Shown here: positions 47,141 through 56,510 of the stretch, piece after piece
How the letters are laid out: each line of letters opens with the position of its first letter
Position numbering within the stretch: the first letter of the stretch is position 1
Origin: Phenylobacterium sp.
GTDB taxonomy: Bacteria > Pseudomonadota > Alphaproteobacteria > Caulobacterales > Caulobacteraceae
DNA: 64,000 bases
NCBI RefSeq assembly: GCF_022402485.1
Contig: NZ_JAKRSA010000010.1
Location: forward strand, 120,457-184,456
Direction of reading: 5' to 3'
Translations under genes and position numbers: made by a program
The notes under the pieces: model-generated
What the model saw: only the letters and a program-made list of their open reading frames with translations
What the model was told of the DNA's origin: nothing
Database searches by the model: none

Positions 47141-47992
47141 CTAGGCCGGCTCGAAGGCGAGCGGGCCCTCCCAGAAGGTTTCCACCAATAGGTGCTGGGC
47201 ACCGGGGCGACCGGTGGTCAGGAATCGCCGCAGACCGCCGGTGCCAGGGTCGAGCTCTGGATGCCGCTCGAGATAGCTGGCCAGGGCCAGGGCCGTGGCG
47301 TCGGGTTGGTGGATCAGTGGCGTGCCGGGCTTGAGCGCTGCGCGGAAAATGTCGGCGATGATCTCATAATGGGTGCAGCCCAGAATCGCCCGGTCAGGCG
47401 CCCGACCGATGCGAGCGGTGATGTTTGCCACATGGGCCTCCACCGCCTGGGCCAGCTCCACGGCGCCGGCATTGTCCTCGATCATGCGGGCCAGGTCGGG
47501 GCAGGGCTCGACGAAGACGGCGACATCCTGCCGGCGCTTGTCGATCTCGATCTCATAGACCCGGCTGCGGGCCGTAGCCGGGGTGGCGAAGACCGCCAGA
47601 ATGTCCAGCTTCTCCACCTTGTCGCCGCGGCGCTCGGCCTCATGCTCCCAGGGCAGCCCGGTGGCCGCTTCGATGGTCGGCACGATCAGGCCCAGCACAT
47701 TGACGGGTCGGCCAAGCTCACGCCGGCGTTGCGGGAGCCAGGTCTGCTGCAGGCGGCGCAGTGCAATAGCCGAGGCGGTGTTGCAGGCCAAAACCACAAG
47801 ATCGCAGCCCTGGTCGAACAGACGCTCGCAGCCGGCCCTTGTCAGCTCGACGATCTCTTCGCCGGCCCGGCCGCCATAGGGGGCGTTGGCCTGGTCGGCC
47901 AGATAGATCAGATCGGCGCTGGGGAGGTGTTCCGCCAGCTTGCGGTGGACGGTCAGCCCGCCCACACCGGAATCAAATACACCAATGGCCAT
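47141..47992 (-). CDS. murI: Glutamate racemase
   Basis: A 283-residue enzyme that makes D-glutamate for peptidoglycan. It starts IGVFDSGVGGLTVHRKL and has the catalytic Cys pair in VVLACNTASAIALRRL and ILGCTHYEIIADIF. Also present is YLADQANAPYGGRAGEE. Length is normal. It is divergent from the M3 peptidase gene across 136 bp. Confidence 0.95.
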   Translation of the reverse strand: MAIGVFDSGVGGLTVHRKLAEHLPSADLIYLADQANAPYGGRAGEEIVELTRAGCERLFDQGCDLVVLACNTASAIALRRLQQTWLPQRRRELGRPVNVLGLIVPTIEAATGLPWEHEAERRGDKVEKLDILAVFATPATARSRVYEIEIDKRRQDVAVFVEPCPDLARMIEDNAGAVELAQAVEAHVANITARIGRAPDRAILGCTHYEIIADIFRAALKPGTPLIHQPDATALALASYLERHPELDPGTGGLRRFLTTGRPGAQHLLVETFWEGPLAFEPA

Positions 47993-48036
47993 GTCTGGCC
48001 TTTAGCCTCCCCTTGCCTGTCTCGCCAGGGGTGAGG

Positions 48037-48065
48037 CATGTGACATTACAAGCCTGTCATGTGAC
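48037..48065. promoter_or_regulatory. Direct repeat CATGTGAC x2 in divergent promoter
   Basis: CATGTGAC occurs at 48037-48044 and 48058-48065, 21 bases apart (two helical turns), each followed by a similar RTTM sequence. The repeats lie between murI and the M3 peptidase gene, about 65-90 bases before the latter. They may be a tandem binding site for a regulator; no protein can be named. Confidence 0.35.
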
Positions 48066-48128
48066 GTTCAGGCGGGAGGTGCCTAAGGTCGCGCCAAACG
48101 TCCCCCTTGATGAGACCGGAGTTCCCCC

Positions 48129-50249
48129 ATGGATCGGCGCATGTTCCTGGCTGTGTCGAGCGCCACGCTCGCCGCTGCCGCCCTTCCGCTCACAGCCTTC
48201 GCCGCCGACGGCACCCCTCTGCTGGCCCCCTGGACCGGCCCCTTTGGCGGGGTGCCGCCCTTCGACAAGGTCAAGATCGCCGATTTCGCCCCGGCCCTGG
48301 AAGCCGCCATGGCCCAGGAGCTGACGGAGATCGAGGCCATCGCCGGCAACCCTGCTCCGCCGACCTTCGAGAACACCATCGCGGCCCTTGAGCGTGTCGG
48401 CGCGGCGGGCGAGCGCGTGGACACCATCTTCTGGATCTGGGGCAGCACCCTGTCCAATCCGGAGGTCCGGGCGGTGGAGACGGCCATGGCGCCGAAGATG
48501 TCGGCCCACGCCGACAAAATCCTCCAGAACGCCAAGCTGTTTGCCCGCGTTGAGCAGGTTTATGAGGCCCGCGAGAGCGCCGGTCTGACGCCGGAACAGC
48601 AGCGTCTGACCTGGAAGCGCTGGAACGCCTTTGTCCGCGCCGGCGCCAAGCTCGACACCACCGCCAAGGCTCGGGTGGCCCAGATCAATGGGGAGCTGGC
48701 CCAGGCCTTCACCAGTTTCAGCCAGAACCTGCTGGCCGACGAGACCGACTATGTTCTCTATCTGAAGACCGAGGCCGAGCTGCGGGGCCTGCCGGAGGAC
48801 GTTCGCGCTGCTGCGGCTGCGGCGGCCACCGAGCGCAACCGCCCCGGCGAATTCGCCATCCTGAACACCCGGTCCTCCATGGACCCCTTCCTGACCTATT
48901 CCGAGCGCCGGGATCTGCGGGAAAAGGTCTGGCGCACCTTCTACAGCCGCGGTGACAACGGCGACGCCCATGACAACAACGCCCTGATCCGGAAGATCCT
49001 GAAGCTGCGGGCCGAGCGGGCCAAGCTGCTAGGCTATCCGACCCATGCCCACTGGCGCCTGGAGGCGGCCATGGCCAAGACGCCGGACGCGGCCATGGCG
49101 CTGATGATGCGGGTCTGGCCCTCGGCCATCGCCCGGGTCGCCGAGGAGGTGGCCGAGATGCAGGCCATTGCCGATGCGGAAAAGGGTGGTGTGAAGATCG
49201 AGCCCTGGGACTACCGGTACTATGCCGAGAAGGTCCGGACCGCCCGCTACGCCCTCGATATGAACGAGGTGAAGGCCTATCTGCAGATGGACCGGCTGGT
49301 GGACGGCATGTTCTGGGCCGCCGGCGAGGTCTTTGGCATGAGCTTCGCCCCGGTGACCGACGTGCCGGTCTATCATCCCGATGTCCGGGTCTGGGAGGTG
49401 AAGCGCAACGGCGGCCACCTGGGCCTGTTCTACTTCGATCCCTATGCCCGCACGGGCAAGCGGTCGGGGGCCTGGATGAACGCCTATCGCAGCCAGCAGA
49501 AGATGGACGGGGTCATCACCCCGATCGTCTCCAACAACTCCAACTTCGTGAAGGGGGCTGCGGGCCAGCCGGTACTGATCTCCTGGGACGACGCCACGAC
49601 CCTGTTCCACGAGTTTGGCCACGCCATCCATGGCCTCTTGTCCAACGTCACCTACCCGTCCCTGTCCGGCACCCGAGTGCCCCGGGATTATGTGGAGTTC
49701 CCCAGCCAGGTCTATGAGGCCTGGCTGCCGACCCGCCAGGTGCTGAGCCAGTTTGCCCTGCATCATGAGACCGGCGCGCCCATGCCCGAGGCCCTGGCCC
49801 AGAAGATCGAGCAGGCCTCCACCTTCCGTCAGGGGTTTGAGGTCACCGAGTATCTGTCCTCGGCCCTGATCGACATGCAGCTGCACCTGGCCGGCGACGC
49901 CGACATCGATCCCGACGCCTTCGAGCGGGAGGAACTGGCCAAACTCGGCATGCCCCGGGAACTGCCCATGCGCCATCGCACCCCGCAGTTCGCCCACGTC
50001 TTCGCCTCCGACGGCTATTCCGCCGGCTACTATTCCTATCTCTGGGCTGAGGTCCTGTCGCAGGACGCCGTCGAGGCCTTCGAGGAGGCGCCCGGCGGGC
50101 TCTATGACAAGGACGTGGCCCAGCGCCTCACCGACCACATCATGTCGGTGGGCGACACGGTGGATCAGGCCGAGACCTATCGCGCCTTCCGCGGTCGGGA
50201 CCCCGATGTGGGGGCCTATCTCCGCGACAAGGGCTTCCCGGTCAGCTGA
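48129..50249 (+). CDS. M3 family metallopeptidase (Dcp-like)
   Basis: A 706-residue zinc peptidase of the M3 family (oligopeptidase A/peptidyl-dipeptidase Dcp). The zinc motif HEFGHAIHG lies at about residues 494-502, and the SAGYYSYLWAEVLSQDAVEAF end is family-typical. The N-terminal MDRRMFLAVSSATLAAAALP with AFA-AD looks like a signal peptide with a weak Tat character, so it is probably periplasmic. It likely degrades short peptides. Confidence 0.9.
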   Translation: MDRRMFLAVSSATLAAAALPLTAFAADGTPLLAPWTGPFGGVPPFDKVKIADFAPALEAAMAQELTEIEAIAGNPAPPTFENTIAALERVGAAGERVDTIFWIWGSTLSNPEVRAVETAMAPKMSAHADKILQNAKLFARVEQVYEARESAGLTPEQQRLTWKRWNAFVRAGAKLDTTAKARVAQINGELAQAFTSFSQNLLADETDYVLYLKTEAELRGLPEDVRAAAAAAATERNRPGEFAILNTRSSMDPFLTYSERRDLREKVWRTFYSRGDNGDAHDNNALIRKILKLRAERAKLLGYPTHAHWRLEAAMAKTPDAAMALMMRVWPSAIARVAEEVAEMQAIADAEKGGVKIEPWDYRYYAEKVRTARYALDMNEVKAYLQMDRLVDGMFWAAGEVFGMSFAPVTDVPVYHPDVRVWEVKRNGGHLGLFYFDPYARTGKRSGAWMNAYRSQQKMDGVITPIVSNNSNFVKGAAGQPVLISWDDATTLFHEFGHAIHGLLSNVTYPSLSGTRVPRDYVEFPSQVYEAWLPTRQVLSQFALHHETGAPMPEALAQKIEQASTFRQGFEVTEYLSSALIDMQLHLAGDADIDPDAFEREELAKLGMPRELPMRHRTPQFAHVFASDGYSAGYYSYLWAEVLSQDAVEAFEEAPGGLYDKDVAQRLTDHIMSVGDTVDQAETYRAFRGRDPDVGAYLRDKGFPVS

Positions 50250-50272
50250 GGGGTTCTGCGCGCCGCGGGCCT

Positions 50273-50303
50273 TGAGGCTCGCTGCGCGCGTACCTGAGCC
50301 TCA
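50273..50303. repeat. REP-like interspersed palindrome, diverged copy 3
   Basis: TGAGGCTC (50273-50280) and GAGCCTCA (50296-50303) are perfect inverted arms around a 15-base GC-rich loop, in the gap between the convergent M3 peptidase and crotonase genes. The reverse strand reads CCTGAGGCTCAG and then CGAGCCTCAAGG, related to copies 1 and 2. It may also serve as a terminator hairpin. Confidence 0.5.
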
Positions 50304-50318
50304 GGCGGGCGGCGGGCC

Positions 50319-51098
50319 TTACCGCCCCTTGAAGCGGCCGAGGCGTCGCTCGTTCACGGCCGCCACGCCTTCGGCGAAGTCCTCCGTGGCCCGCAGGATG
50401 GTCTGCTGCTGATGCTCATGGGCGGTGGCGGCGACGACGGCCTCAGCCAGCTTACCGCGGGTGGTCTTGCGGGTGGCGACCACGGCCAGGGGGGCGTTCT
50501 CCGCCAGCTCGGCGGCGAGCGCAAAGGCCGACTGGCGCAGCTCCTCATGGGGAACCAGTTCATCCACCAGACCCCAGGCCAGGGCCTCGTCGGCCCGCAC
50601 CCGCCGGCCGGTGAGGAACATCAGGTCGGCCCGCTGGGCACCGATCACCCGGGGCAGGGTGTGGGTCAGACCAAAGCCCGGATGGAAGCCCAGCTTGACG
50701 AAATTGGCCGAGAACCGCGCCTCAGGGGCGGCGACCCGAAAATCGGCCACCAGGGCGAGGCCAAGGCCAGCCCCCACGGCGGCGCCCTGGACGGCGGCGA
50801 CGATGGGCTTTTCCACCGAAAACAGTCGCGCGGCCTGGTCATAGAGCTCGGAGACCCCGTCCATCCCCGACCCGCCAATGCCGGTGGGGGAGGCGAGGTC
50901 GGCGCCGGCGCAGAAGGGCTTGCCCTCCGAGGCCAGCACCGTGGCGCGCACGGCGGGGTCGCGGTCGAAGGCCAGCAGGGTGTCGGCGATATCGCGGACC
51001 AGATCCACCGAAACATGGTTGGCGGGCGGGCGATGGAAGATCAGCTGGGCCACATGGTCCTGGACGCTGATGACGAGATGATCGGACTTGGTGGTCAT
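50319..51098 (-). CDS. Enoyl-CoA hydratase/isomerase family protein
   Basis: A 259-residue crotonase. The oxyanion loop is GKPFCAGADLASP and the central AAVQGAAVGAGLGLALVADFRVAAPEARFSA is typical. The hydratase position reads FVKLGFHPGFGLTHTLPRVIG, without the usual first catalytic Glu, so hydratase activity is doubtful. The ATG at 51098 overlaps the acyl-CoA dehydrogenase stop (ATGA), so the two are coupled and probably act in one acyl-CoA degradation path. Confidence 0.85.
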   Translation of the reverse strand: MTTKSDHLVISVQDHVAQLIFHRPPANHVSVDLVRDIADTLLAFDRDPAVRATVLASEGKPFCAGADLASPTGIGGSGMDGVSELYDQAARLFSVEKPIVAAVQGAAVGAGLGLALVADFRVAAPEARFSANFVKLGFHPGFGLTHTLPRVIGAQRADLMFLTGRRVRADEALAWGLVDELVPHEELRQSAFALAAELAENAPLAVVATRKTTRGKLAEAVVAATAHEHQQQTILRATEDFAEGVAAVNERRLGRFKGR

Positions 51099-52261
51099 TT
51101 GCGGGTTCCCAGAAGATTGCGGGCCACCACCCATTTGTGGACTTCGGTGGGGCCGTCATAGATGCGCATGGTGCGCAGGCGCGCGGCCATGAGCTGCAAG
51201 GGCAGCTCCTTGGTCATGCCCATGGCGCCGAAGGTCTGCATGGCGTGGTCGACCACCTCCCAGGCCATCTCCGTGGCATAGGCCTTGATCATGGAGATCT
51301 CCACCCGGGTGTCGCGGCCCTGGTCGAGTTTCCAGGCGCAGTCATAGGTCATCAGGCGGGCGGCGTGGATGCGGGTGGCGGCGTCGGCCACCCACCACTG
51401 GATGGCCTGGCGCTCTGACAGGGGCGAGCCGAAGGTGGTCCGCTGCGGGGCGTATTCCACCATCATGTCCAGGGCCCGCTGGGCCATGCCGATGGACCAG
51501 GCGGCCATCTCGATCCGCCGGGTGCCCAGGCGGATCTGCATGGGGGCAAAGCCCGCACCCTCCTGGCCGAGCAGTTTCCAGCCCTCGACCCGGCAATCCT
51601 CCAGCACCACCTCATAGGTGGACTGGCCGCCGATCATCGGGATCTGGCGCAGGACGTGGAAGCCCGGGGCGTCCCGGTCCACCAGAAAGGCCGAAATGCC
51701 GCCCCGGGCGCGCTTTTCGCCGTCAGTCACCGCCATCAGGATGGTGAAGTCTGCGTCGGCGGCCCGGGTGATCCAGATCTTGCGGCCGTTGATGATCCAG
51801 TCGTCCCCGTCGCGGACAGCCCTTGTGGTCATGGCTGAGGGGTCAGCCCCGGCACCGGGCTCGGAAATGCCGATGGCCGAGACCGTCTCGCCGCGCACAT
51901 AGGGGGCGAGATAGGCCTCGCGCTGCCGCTCGTTCACCGTCGCCATGAGCATGCGCAGGTTCGGGCTGTCTGGGGGCAGGGTGTAGGGGGTGATGGTTCG
52001 ACCCAGCTCCTCACCGACGCCGACCATGGCCACGAAGGGCAGGTCCGAGCCGCCCACATCCTCCGGGGCGTCCAGGCCCCAGAGGCCCAGCTCCTTGGAG
52101 ATCTGATCCAGGCGGGCGTGGTCCTCAGCCCCCAAGGACAGGCCCTGGCCCTTGGCCTCCCGATCCAGCACCCCGGCCTCCAGGGGCATCAGCTGATCGC
52201 GGACAAACCGGGCGGTCAGTTCCTTGAGCATCCGATGCTCGTCGGACAGTTGAAATTCCAT
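51095..52261 (-). CDS. Acyl-CoA dehydrogenase
   Basis: A 388-residue FAD-dependent dehydrogenase of the ACAD family. It has the N-terminal helical domain, the flavin-binding AIGISEPGAGADPSAMTTRAV and WIINGRKIWITRA, and a C-terminal domain with QTFGAMGMTKELPLQLMAARLRTMRIYDGPTEVHKWVVAR. An internal RDTRVEISMIKAYATEMA is typical. It oxidises an acyl-CoA to the enoyl-CoA, the substrate class of the coupled crotonase. It is divergent from the CoA transferase gene across 92 bp. Confidence 0.93.
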   Translation of the reverse strand: MEFQLSDEHRMLKELTARFVRDQLMPLEAGVLDREAKGQGLSLGAEDHARLDQISKELGLWGLDAPEDVGGSDLPFVAMVGVGEELGRTITPYTLPPDSPNLRMLMATVNERQREAYLAPYVRGETVSAIGISEPGAGADPSAMTTRAVRDGDDWIINGRKIWITRAADADFTILMAVTDGEKRARGGISAFLVDRDAPGFHVLRQIPMIGGQSTYEVVLEDCRVEGWKLLGQEGAGFAPMQIRLGTRRIEMAAWSIGMAQRALDMMVEYAPQRTTFGSPLSERQAIQWWVADAATRIHAARLMTYDCAWKLDQGRDTRVEISMIKAYATEMAWEVVDHAMQTFGAMGMTKELPLQLMAARLRTMRIYDGPTEVHKWVVARNLLGTRK

Positions 52262-52353
52262 CGCACGCTCTCTTCAGGTCACTCAGATCGTCGCTTGGCG
52301 CAGCGCCAGGGCCACAGCATAAGCACGCATAGGGACCATATCGGAGAACGTCC

Positions 52354-53577
52354 ATGGCGGAAGGCAAGCAACTGGGTCAGTCGGCGACCGGACCCCTTTC
52401 GGGGGTCCGCATCCTCGACCTGACCAGTGTGGTGTTCGGGGCCTACGCCACCCAGATCCTCGGGGACCAGGGCGCCGATGTGATCAAGCTGGAGGATCCG
52501 GGCTCGGGCCGCGGCGACGGCGGCGATATCATGCGCTGGGCCGGCCATCCCCCAGAGGGCGCGCCCAAGGACCTCGGCCCCATCTTCCTGACCATCAACC
52601 GCAACAAGCGCTCGGCCCTGGTGGACCTGCGCGACCCCAAGATCCGCCCGGCCCTGGAGGCCCTGATCGCCAGCTGCGACGTGTTCGCCGCCTCGGTCCG
52701 CTATGAGGGTCTCAAGCGGCTCGGTCTCGACTATGAAACGGTGAAAAAGCTTCGCCCCGACGTGGTCTATGTCCATGCGGCAGGCTACGGGTCTGAGGGC
52801 CCCTATGCGGGCGAGCCGGCCTATGACGACTTGATCCAGTCGGCCTCAGGGCTCGCCGATCTCCTGCCCCGCACCGACGGTGATCCTACCCCGCGCCTGC
52901 TGCCGACCCTGGCGGCCGACAAGGTCTCGGGCCTTTTCATGGCCCAGGCCATCACCGCGGCCCTGTTTCACAAGGCCCGCACCGGCGAGGGGCAGTTCGT
53001 CGAGGTGCCGATGCTGGAATGCGTCACCAGCTTCAATCTGGTGGAGAACCTCTATGACCACGCCTACGAGCCGCCCACCGGCCAGTGGTCCTACCAGCGG
53101 GTGACCAACCCCCACCGCAAGCCCTTCAAGACCAAGGACGGCTATATCGGTCTGCTGCCCTATACCGACAAGCAGTGGGACCAGTTCTTCGCCGTGGCCG
53201 GCTGGACCGAGACGGTGGCCCAGGACCCGCGCTTTGCCGACTATGCCGAGCGGGCCAAGCACACCCATGAGCTCTACGCCATGGTCGAGGATGTCACCTC
53301 CACCAAGACCACCGCCGAGTGGCTGACCCTGCTCAAGGGCCTGTCGATCCCGGTGCAGAGGACCAACCGGTTTGAGGATCTGGAAAACGATCCGCACCTT
53401 AAGGCCGTTGGCCTGTTCGAGCCCTACGACCACCCGCATCTGGGCCGCTACAAGGCCATCCGCCCGCCGGTGAAGTTCGAAAAGACCCCGTCCAACATCC
53501 GCCGCCACCCGCCCCGCCTGGGGGAACAGACTGCCGAGATCTTCGCCGAGGTGACCGGCGGGGACGACCGGGGCTGA
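52354..53577 (+). CDS. CaiB/BaiF family CoA transferase
   Basis: A 407-residue class III CoA transferase. It has the start GVRILDLTSVVFGAYATQILGDQGADVIKLE, then LTINRNKRSALVDLRDP. The catalytic Asp lies in GEPAYDDLIQSASGLADL. It moves CoA between acids, probably activating the substrate for the divergent acyl-CoA dehydrogenase/crotonase pair. Its stop is three bases from the convergent glnD stop. Confidence 0.92.
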   Translation: MAEGKQLGQSATGPLSGVRILDLTSVVFGAYATQILGDQGADVIKLEDPGSGRGDGGDIMRWAGHPPEGAPKDLGPIFLTINRNKRSALVDLRDPKIRPALEALIASCDVFAASVRYEGLKRLGLDYETVKKLRPDVVYVHAAGYGSEGPYAGEPAYDDLIQSASGLADLLPRTDGDPTPRLLPTLAADKVSGLFMAQAITAALFHKARTGEGQFVEVPMLECVTSFNLVENLYDHAYEPPTGQWSYQRVTNPHRKPFKTKDGYIGLLPYTDKQWDQFFAVAGWTETVAQDPRFADYAERAKHTHELYAMVEDVTSTKTTAEWLTLLKGLSIPVQRTNRFEDLENDPHLKAVGLFEPYDHPHLGRYKAIRPPVKFEKTPSNIRRHPPRLGEQTAEIFAEVTGGDDRG

Positions 53578-53580
53578 GCC

Positions 53581-56406
53581 TTACCGGGCGATGCTGGCCG
53601 GGGCCCGTTGCAGGCCCGAGCGGTTGCGGATCCGGGCGGCGTCGCCCTCATTGAGGGCGGCCAGCAGGGCGGTCTTCAGGGGGGCGAGCGCCTTGGTTTC
53701 CGTCACCTTCCAGCCCGCCGCGTCGGTGACATAGAAGGCGTCCACCGCCCGCTCCCCATAGGAATCGATATGGGCCGAGGTGATGGAGAGGCCGGCGTCG
53801 GCGATCGTATTGGCCAGGGCCGTCAGGAGGCCCGGCCGGTCGCGGCCTGAGGCTTCAACGATGGTGGCGCTTTCTGAGGCCTCATTGTCGATCAGCACCG
53901 TAGACTTGATGGCAAAGGCTGCCGTGCGGGCCTCGCCCCCGGCCCGGGGCGCTTCCCCATGGGGCATGACCCCCCGGGCGGCGGCCTCCAGCTGTTCGGC
54001 CAGCTTGGGCAGGGCCTGGGGATTGTCCTGGCCAAACGGCCGGCCGGTGATGTCCTGCAGATAGAAGACGTCCAGGGCCTGGCCCTGGCGGGAGGTAAAG
54101 ACCCGCGCCCCCAGGACGCTGGCCCCGGAGACGGTGATCGCCCGGGTCAGGTCCGCAAACAGCCGGGTGCGGTCCTTGGCGGCGACCACCAGTTCGGCGG
54201 CGTTGAGGTCCTCGCGCACATAGCCCATGGCTGCCGCGCCCTCCGCATGGGCCCGCTGGGATACCGCCGCATGGATGGCGATCTCGTCCTGACCAAAGCC
54301 CGTGAAATAGGCGTCCTCCATGGCCTCGCCCCAGGCCACGGCGGCGGGGTCGGCCTCGGTCAGGCGGGCGCGGATCTCGGCGGCGGCGAAGGCCTGGCGC
54401 TGGCGCACCACGGCCACGGCGTCATCGGCCCGCCCGCCCCGGAACACCGCTGAGGCCGAGGCGTAGAGATCGCGCAGAAGCTGGCCTTTCCAACCGTTCC
54501 AGACGCCGGGACCCACGGCGCGGATGTCGGCCACAGTCAGCACCAGCAACAGGCGCAGACGCTCAGGGGTCTGCACCATGCGGACAAAGTCGGCCACCGT
54601 CCGGGGGTCGGAGATGTCGCGCTTCTGGGCGTAGTCGCTCATCTCCAGGTGATGCTCCACCAGCCAGGCCACCAGGTCGATGCGGGCCCGGGGCAGGCCC
54701 AGCCGCTCGCAGGCCGCCCGGGCCGAGCGGGCGCCGGCCTTTTCCTGGCCGCCGGCCACGCCCCCCTTGCCGGTGTCGTGCAGCAGCATGGCCAGGAAGA
54801 GGACGTCCTTTTCCTGGATCTGCGGCATCAGGGCGGTGGCCAGGGGGTGCTCGTCGGCCATCCGCCCGCCGGCGATGTCGGCGATCACCCCCACGGCCCG
54901 CAGGGTGTGCTCGTCCACCGTATAGGAGTGGTACATGTTGAACTGCATCTGGGCGACGATGCGGCCAAACTCCGGCAGATAGCGGCCGAGCACGCCGGCC
55001 TCGGTCATCAGGGTCAGGGTCCGCTGGGGATCACGGCCCCCGGCCAGGATATCCAGGAAGATCTTGGCGGCCTTGGGGTCGCGGCGCATCTTCGAGGTGA
55101 TCAGGGCCAGTGACCGGGTGGCGGCGGTAAAGGCGTCGGGATGCAGGTCCAGGTCCCGCCGGTCGGCGATCTGAAACAGCCGCAAGAGGTTGAGCGGATC
55201 GGCCTCGAACACCTCGGGCCCGTCCACATCCAGGCGCCCGCCCTCCTCGATGAAGCCCTCCACGTCCAGGGGCTTGCGGGTGGATTTGCGACCGCCGGGG
55301 AACAGCCGCGAAATGCCCCGCGGCGCGGACTTGACCCGTTCGGCCTCCAGCTTGGCGGCGAACACCCGGGTGAGCGCGCCGACCTCCTTGGCGATCAGGA
55401 AGTAGCGCCGCATGAAGCGCTCGACGGCCGGGTTGTCGGCCCGGTCCCCATAGCCCATGCGCTGGGCGATCTCCGGCTGCAGGTCGAAGGTCAGGCGCTC
55501 TTCGGGGCGGCCGGTGGCGAAATGCAGGTGGGCGCGCACGGCCCAGAGGAAGTCAAAGGCCCGGATGAAGGCGCGGATTTCCCGGCCCTCGAACATTTCC
55601 AGCTGCGGCACCCCGTCCACCGGCTTGGACGGGTTCAGATATTCGGCGATCCAGAACAGGGTGTTGAGGTCCCGCAGGCCCCCCTTGCCCTCCTTCACAT
55701 TGGGCTCGACCATATAGCGGCTGGCCCCGGCCCGGGCCTGGCGCTCATCGCGCTCCTTGAGCTTGGCGGCGACGAACTCCGCGCCGGTGCCCTTGACCAC
55801 CTCATTACGGAACCGGGTGGTCAGCTCCTGGGCCAGGGCCTCGTCGCCGGTCAGGCGCCGGGACTCCAGGATCGAGGTGCGGATGGTGAAGTCTTCCCGG
55901 GCGAGTTTGACGCACTCGTCCACCGTGCGTGAGGCATGCCCCACCTTGAAGCCCAGATCCCACAGGGCATAGAGCATGTACTCGATCACGCTCTCCACAT
56001 GGGCGGTCTGCTTGTAGGGGCGCAGGAACAACAGATCGAGGTCGGAGAACGGCGCGAGGGTGCCCCGCCCATAGCCCCCCACCGCCATCAGGCACAGGCG
56101 TTCCCCCTCGGTGGGATTGCGCGCCCGGATCATGTGGACGGTGGTGAAGTCATAGAGCGCCGTGACCACCTCGTCGGTGACCCCGGACAACAGCCGCGCG
56201 GTCTCGATGCCGCCGGCCCCATTCTCCAGCCGCTCCTTGGCAATCATCCGACCGCGAAACAGGGCCTGTTTGAGGATCTCCAGCGCGCGGCGGCGCTGCT
56301 CGGCCTCATCGCCCGCCGCATCCAGGGCTGCGGCCGACAACTGCGCCCGCAGCCGCACCCCATCGACGACATATTCCAGGCGGGTGGGTTTGAGACGAGG
56401 GGGCAT
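53581..56406 (-). CDS. glnD: Bifunctional uridylyltransferase/uridylyl-removing enzyme GlnD
   Basis: A 941-residue nitrogen sensor that uridylylates PII proteins. The nucleotidyltransferase domain has GGYGRGTLAPFSDLDLLFL at residues 110-128. The HD domain has LAMLLHDTGKGG near 540. Two C-terminal ACT domains lie at about 735-815 and 845-925. The start MPPRLKPTRLEYVVDGVRLR and about 100 bp upstream are duplicated at 57800-57979. The promoter region therefore abuts RhuM cargo rather than its presumed original neighbour. Confidence 0.96.
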   Translation of the reverse strand: MPPRLKPTRLEYVVDGVRLRAQLSAAALDAAGDEAEQRRRALEILKQALFRGRMIAKERLENGAGGIETARLLSGVTDEVVTALYDFTTVHMIRARNPTEGERLCLMAVGGYGRGTLAPFSDLDLLFLRPYKQTAHVESVIEYMLYALWDLGFKVGHASRTVDECVKLAREDFTIRTSILESRRLTGDEALAQELTTRFRNEVVKGTGAEFVAAKLKERDERQARAGASRYMVEPNVKEGKGGLRDLNTLFWIAEYLNPSKPVDGVPQLEMFEGREIRAFIRAFDFLWAVRAHLHFATGRPEERLTFDLQPEIAQRMGYGDRADNPAVERFMRRYFLIAKEVGALTRVFAAKLEAERVKSAPRGISRLFPGGRKSTRKPLDVEGFIEEGGRLDVDGPEVFEADPLNLLRLFQIADRRDLDLHPDAFTAATRSLALITSKMRRDPKAAKIFLDILAGGRDPQRTLTLMTEAGVLGRYLPEFGRIVAQMQFNMYHSYTVDEHTLRAVGVIADIAGGRMADEHPLATALMPQIQEKDVLFLAMLLHDTGKGGVAGGQEKAGARSARAACERLGLPRARIDLVAWLVEHHLEMSDYAQKRDISDPRTVADFVRMVQTPERLRLLLVLTVADIRAVGPGVWNGWKGQLLRDLYASASAVFRGGRADDAVAVVRQRQAFAAAEIRARLTEADPAAVAWGEAMEDAYFTGFGQDEIAIHAAVSQRAHAEGAAAMGYVREDLNAAELVVAAKDRTRLFADLTRAITVSGASVLGARVFTSRQGQALDVFYLQDITGRPFGQDNPQALPKLAEQLEAAARGVMPHGEAPRAGGEARTAAFAIKSTVLIDNEASESATIVEASGRDRPGLLTALANTIADAGLSITSAHIDSYGERAVDAFYVTDAAGWKVTETKALAPLKTALLAALNEGDAARIRNRSGLQRAPASIAR

Positions 56407-56510
56407 GGGCTCTGGGGGCTGTGGCGGCGCATTACAGCATATAGGCTCTCAGCCTTCGCCCGTCAGGTCGAGGGGTTTGGGCGCGCTATCTGGTTCGGAT
56501 GCAGCCCCTA
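56311..56510 (-). repeat. Duplicated glnD 5' end, resident copy
   Basis: The first ~30 codons of glnD and its upstream region match 57800-57979. The core 56334-56427 equals 57819-57912 at 92 of 94 bases (offset 1485). Weaker similarity continues through TACAGCAnATAGG and GTCAGGTCGAGG to a shared AGCCCCTAG at the end. RhuM's stop codon lies in that final CTAG. Confidence 0.85.

Noticed and set aside
49029..50138. A 369-codon frame antisense to the M3 peptidase
   Set aside because: Antisense shadow; the peptidase zinc motif and fold are on the plus strand.
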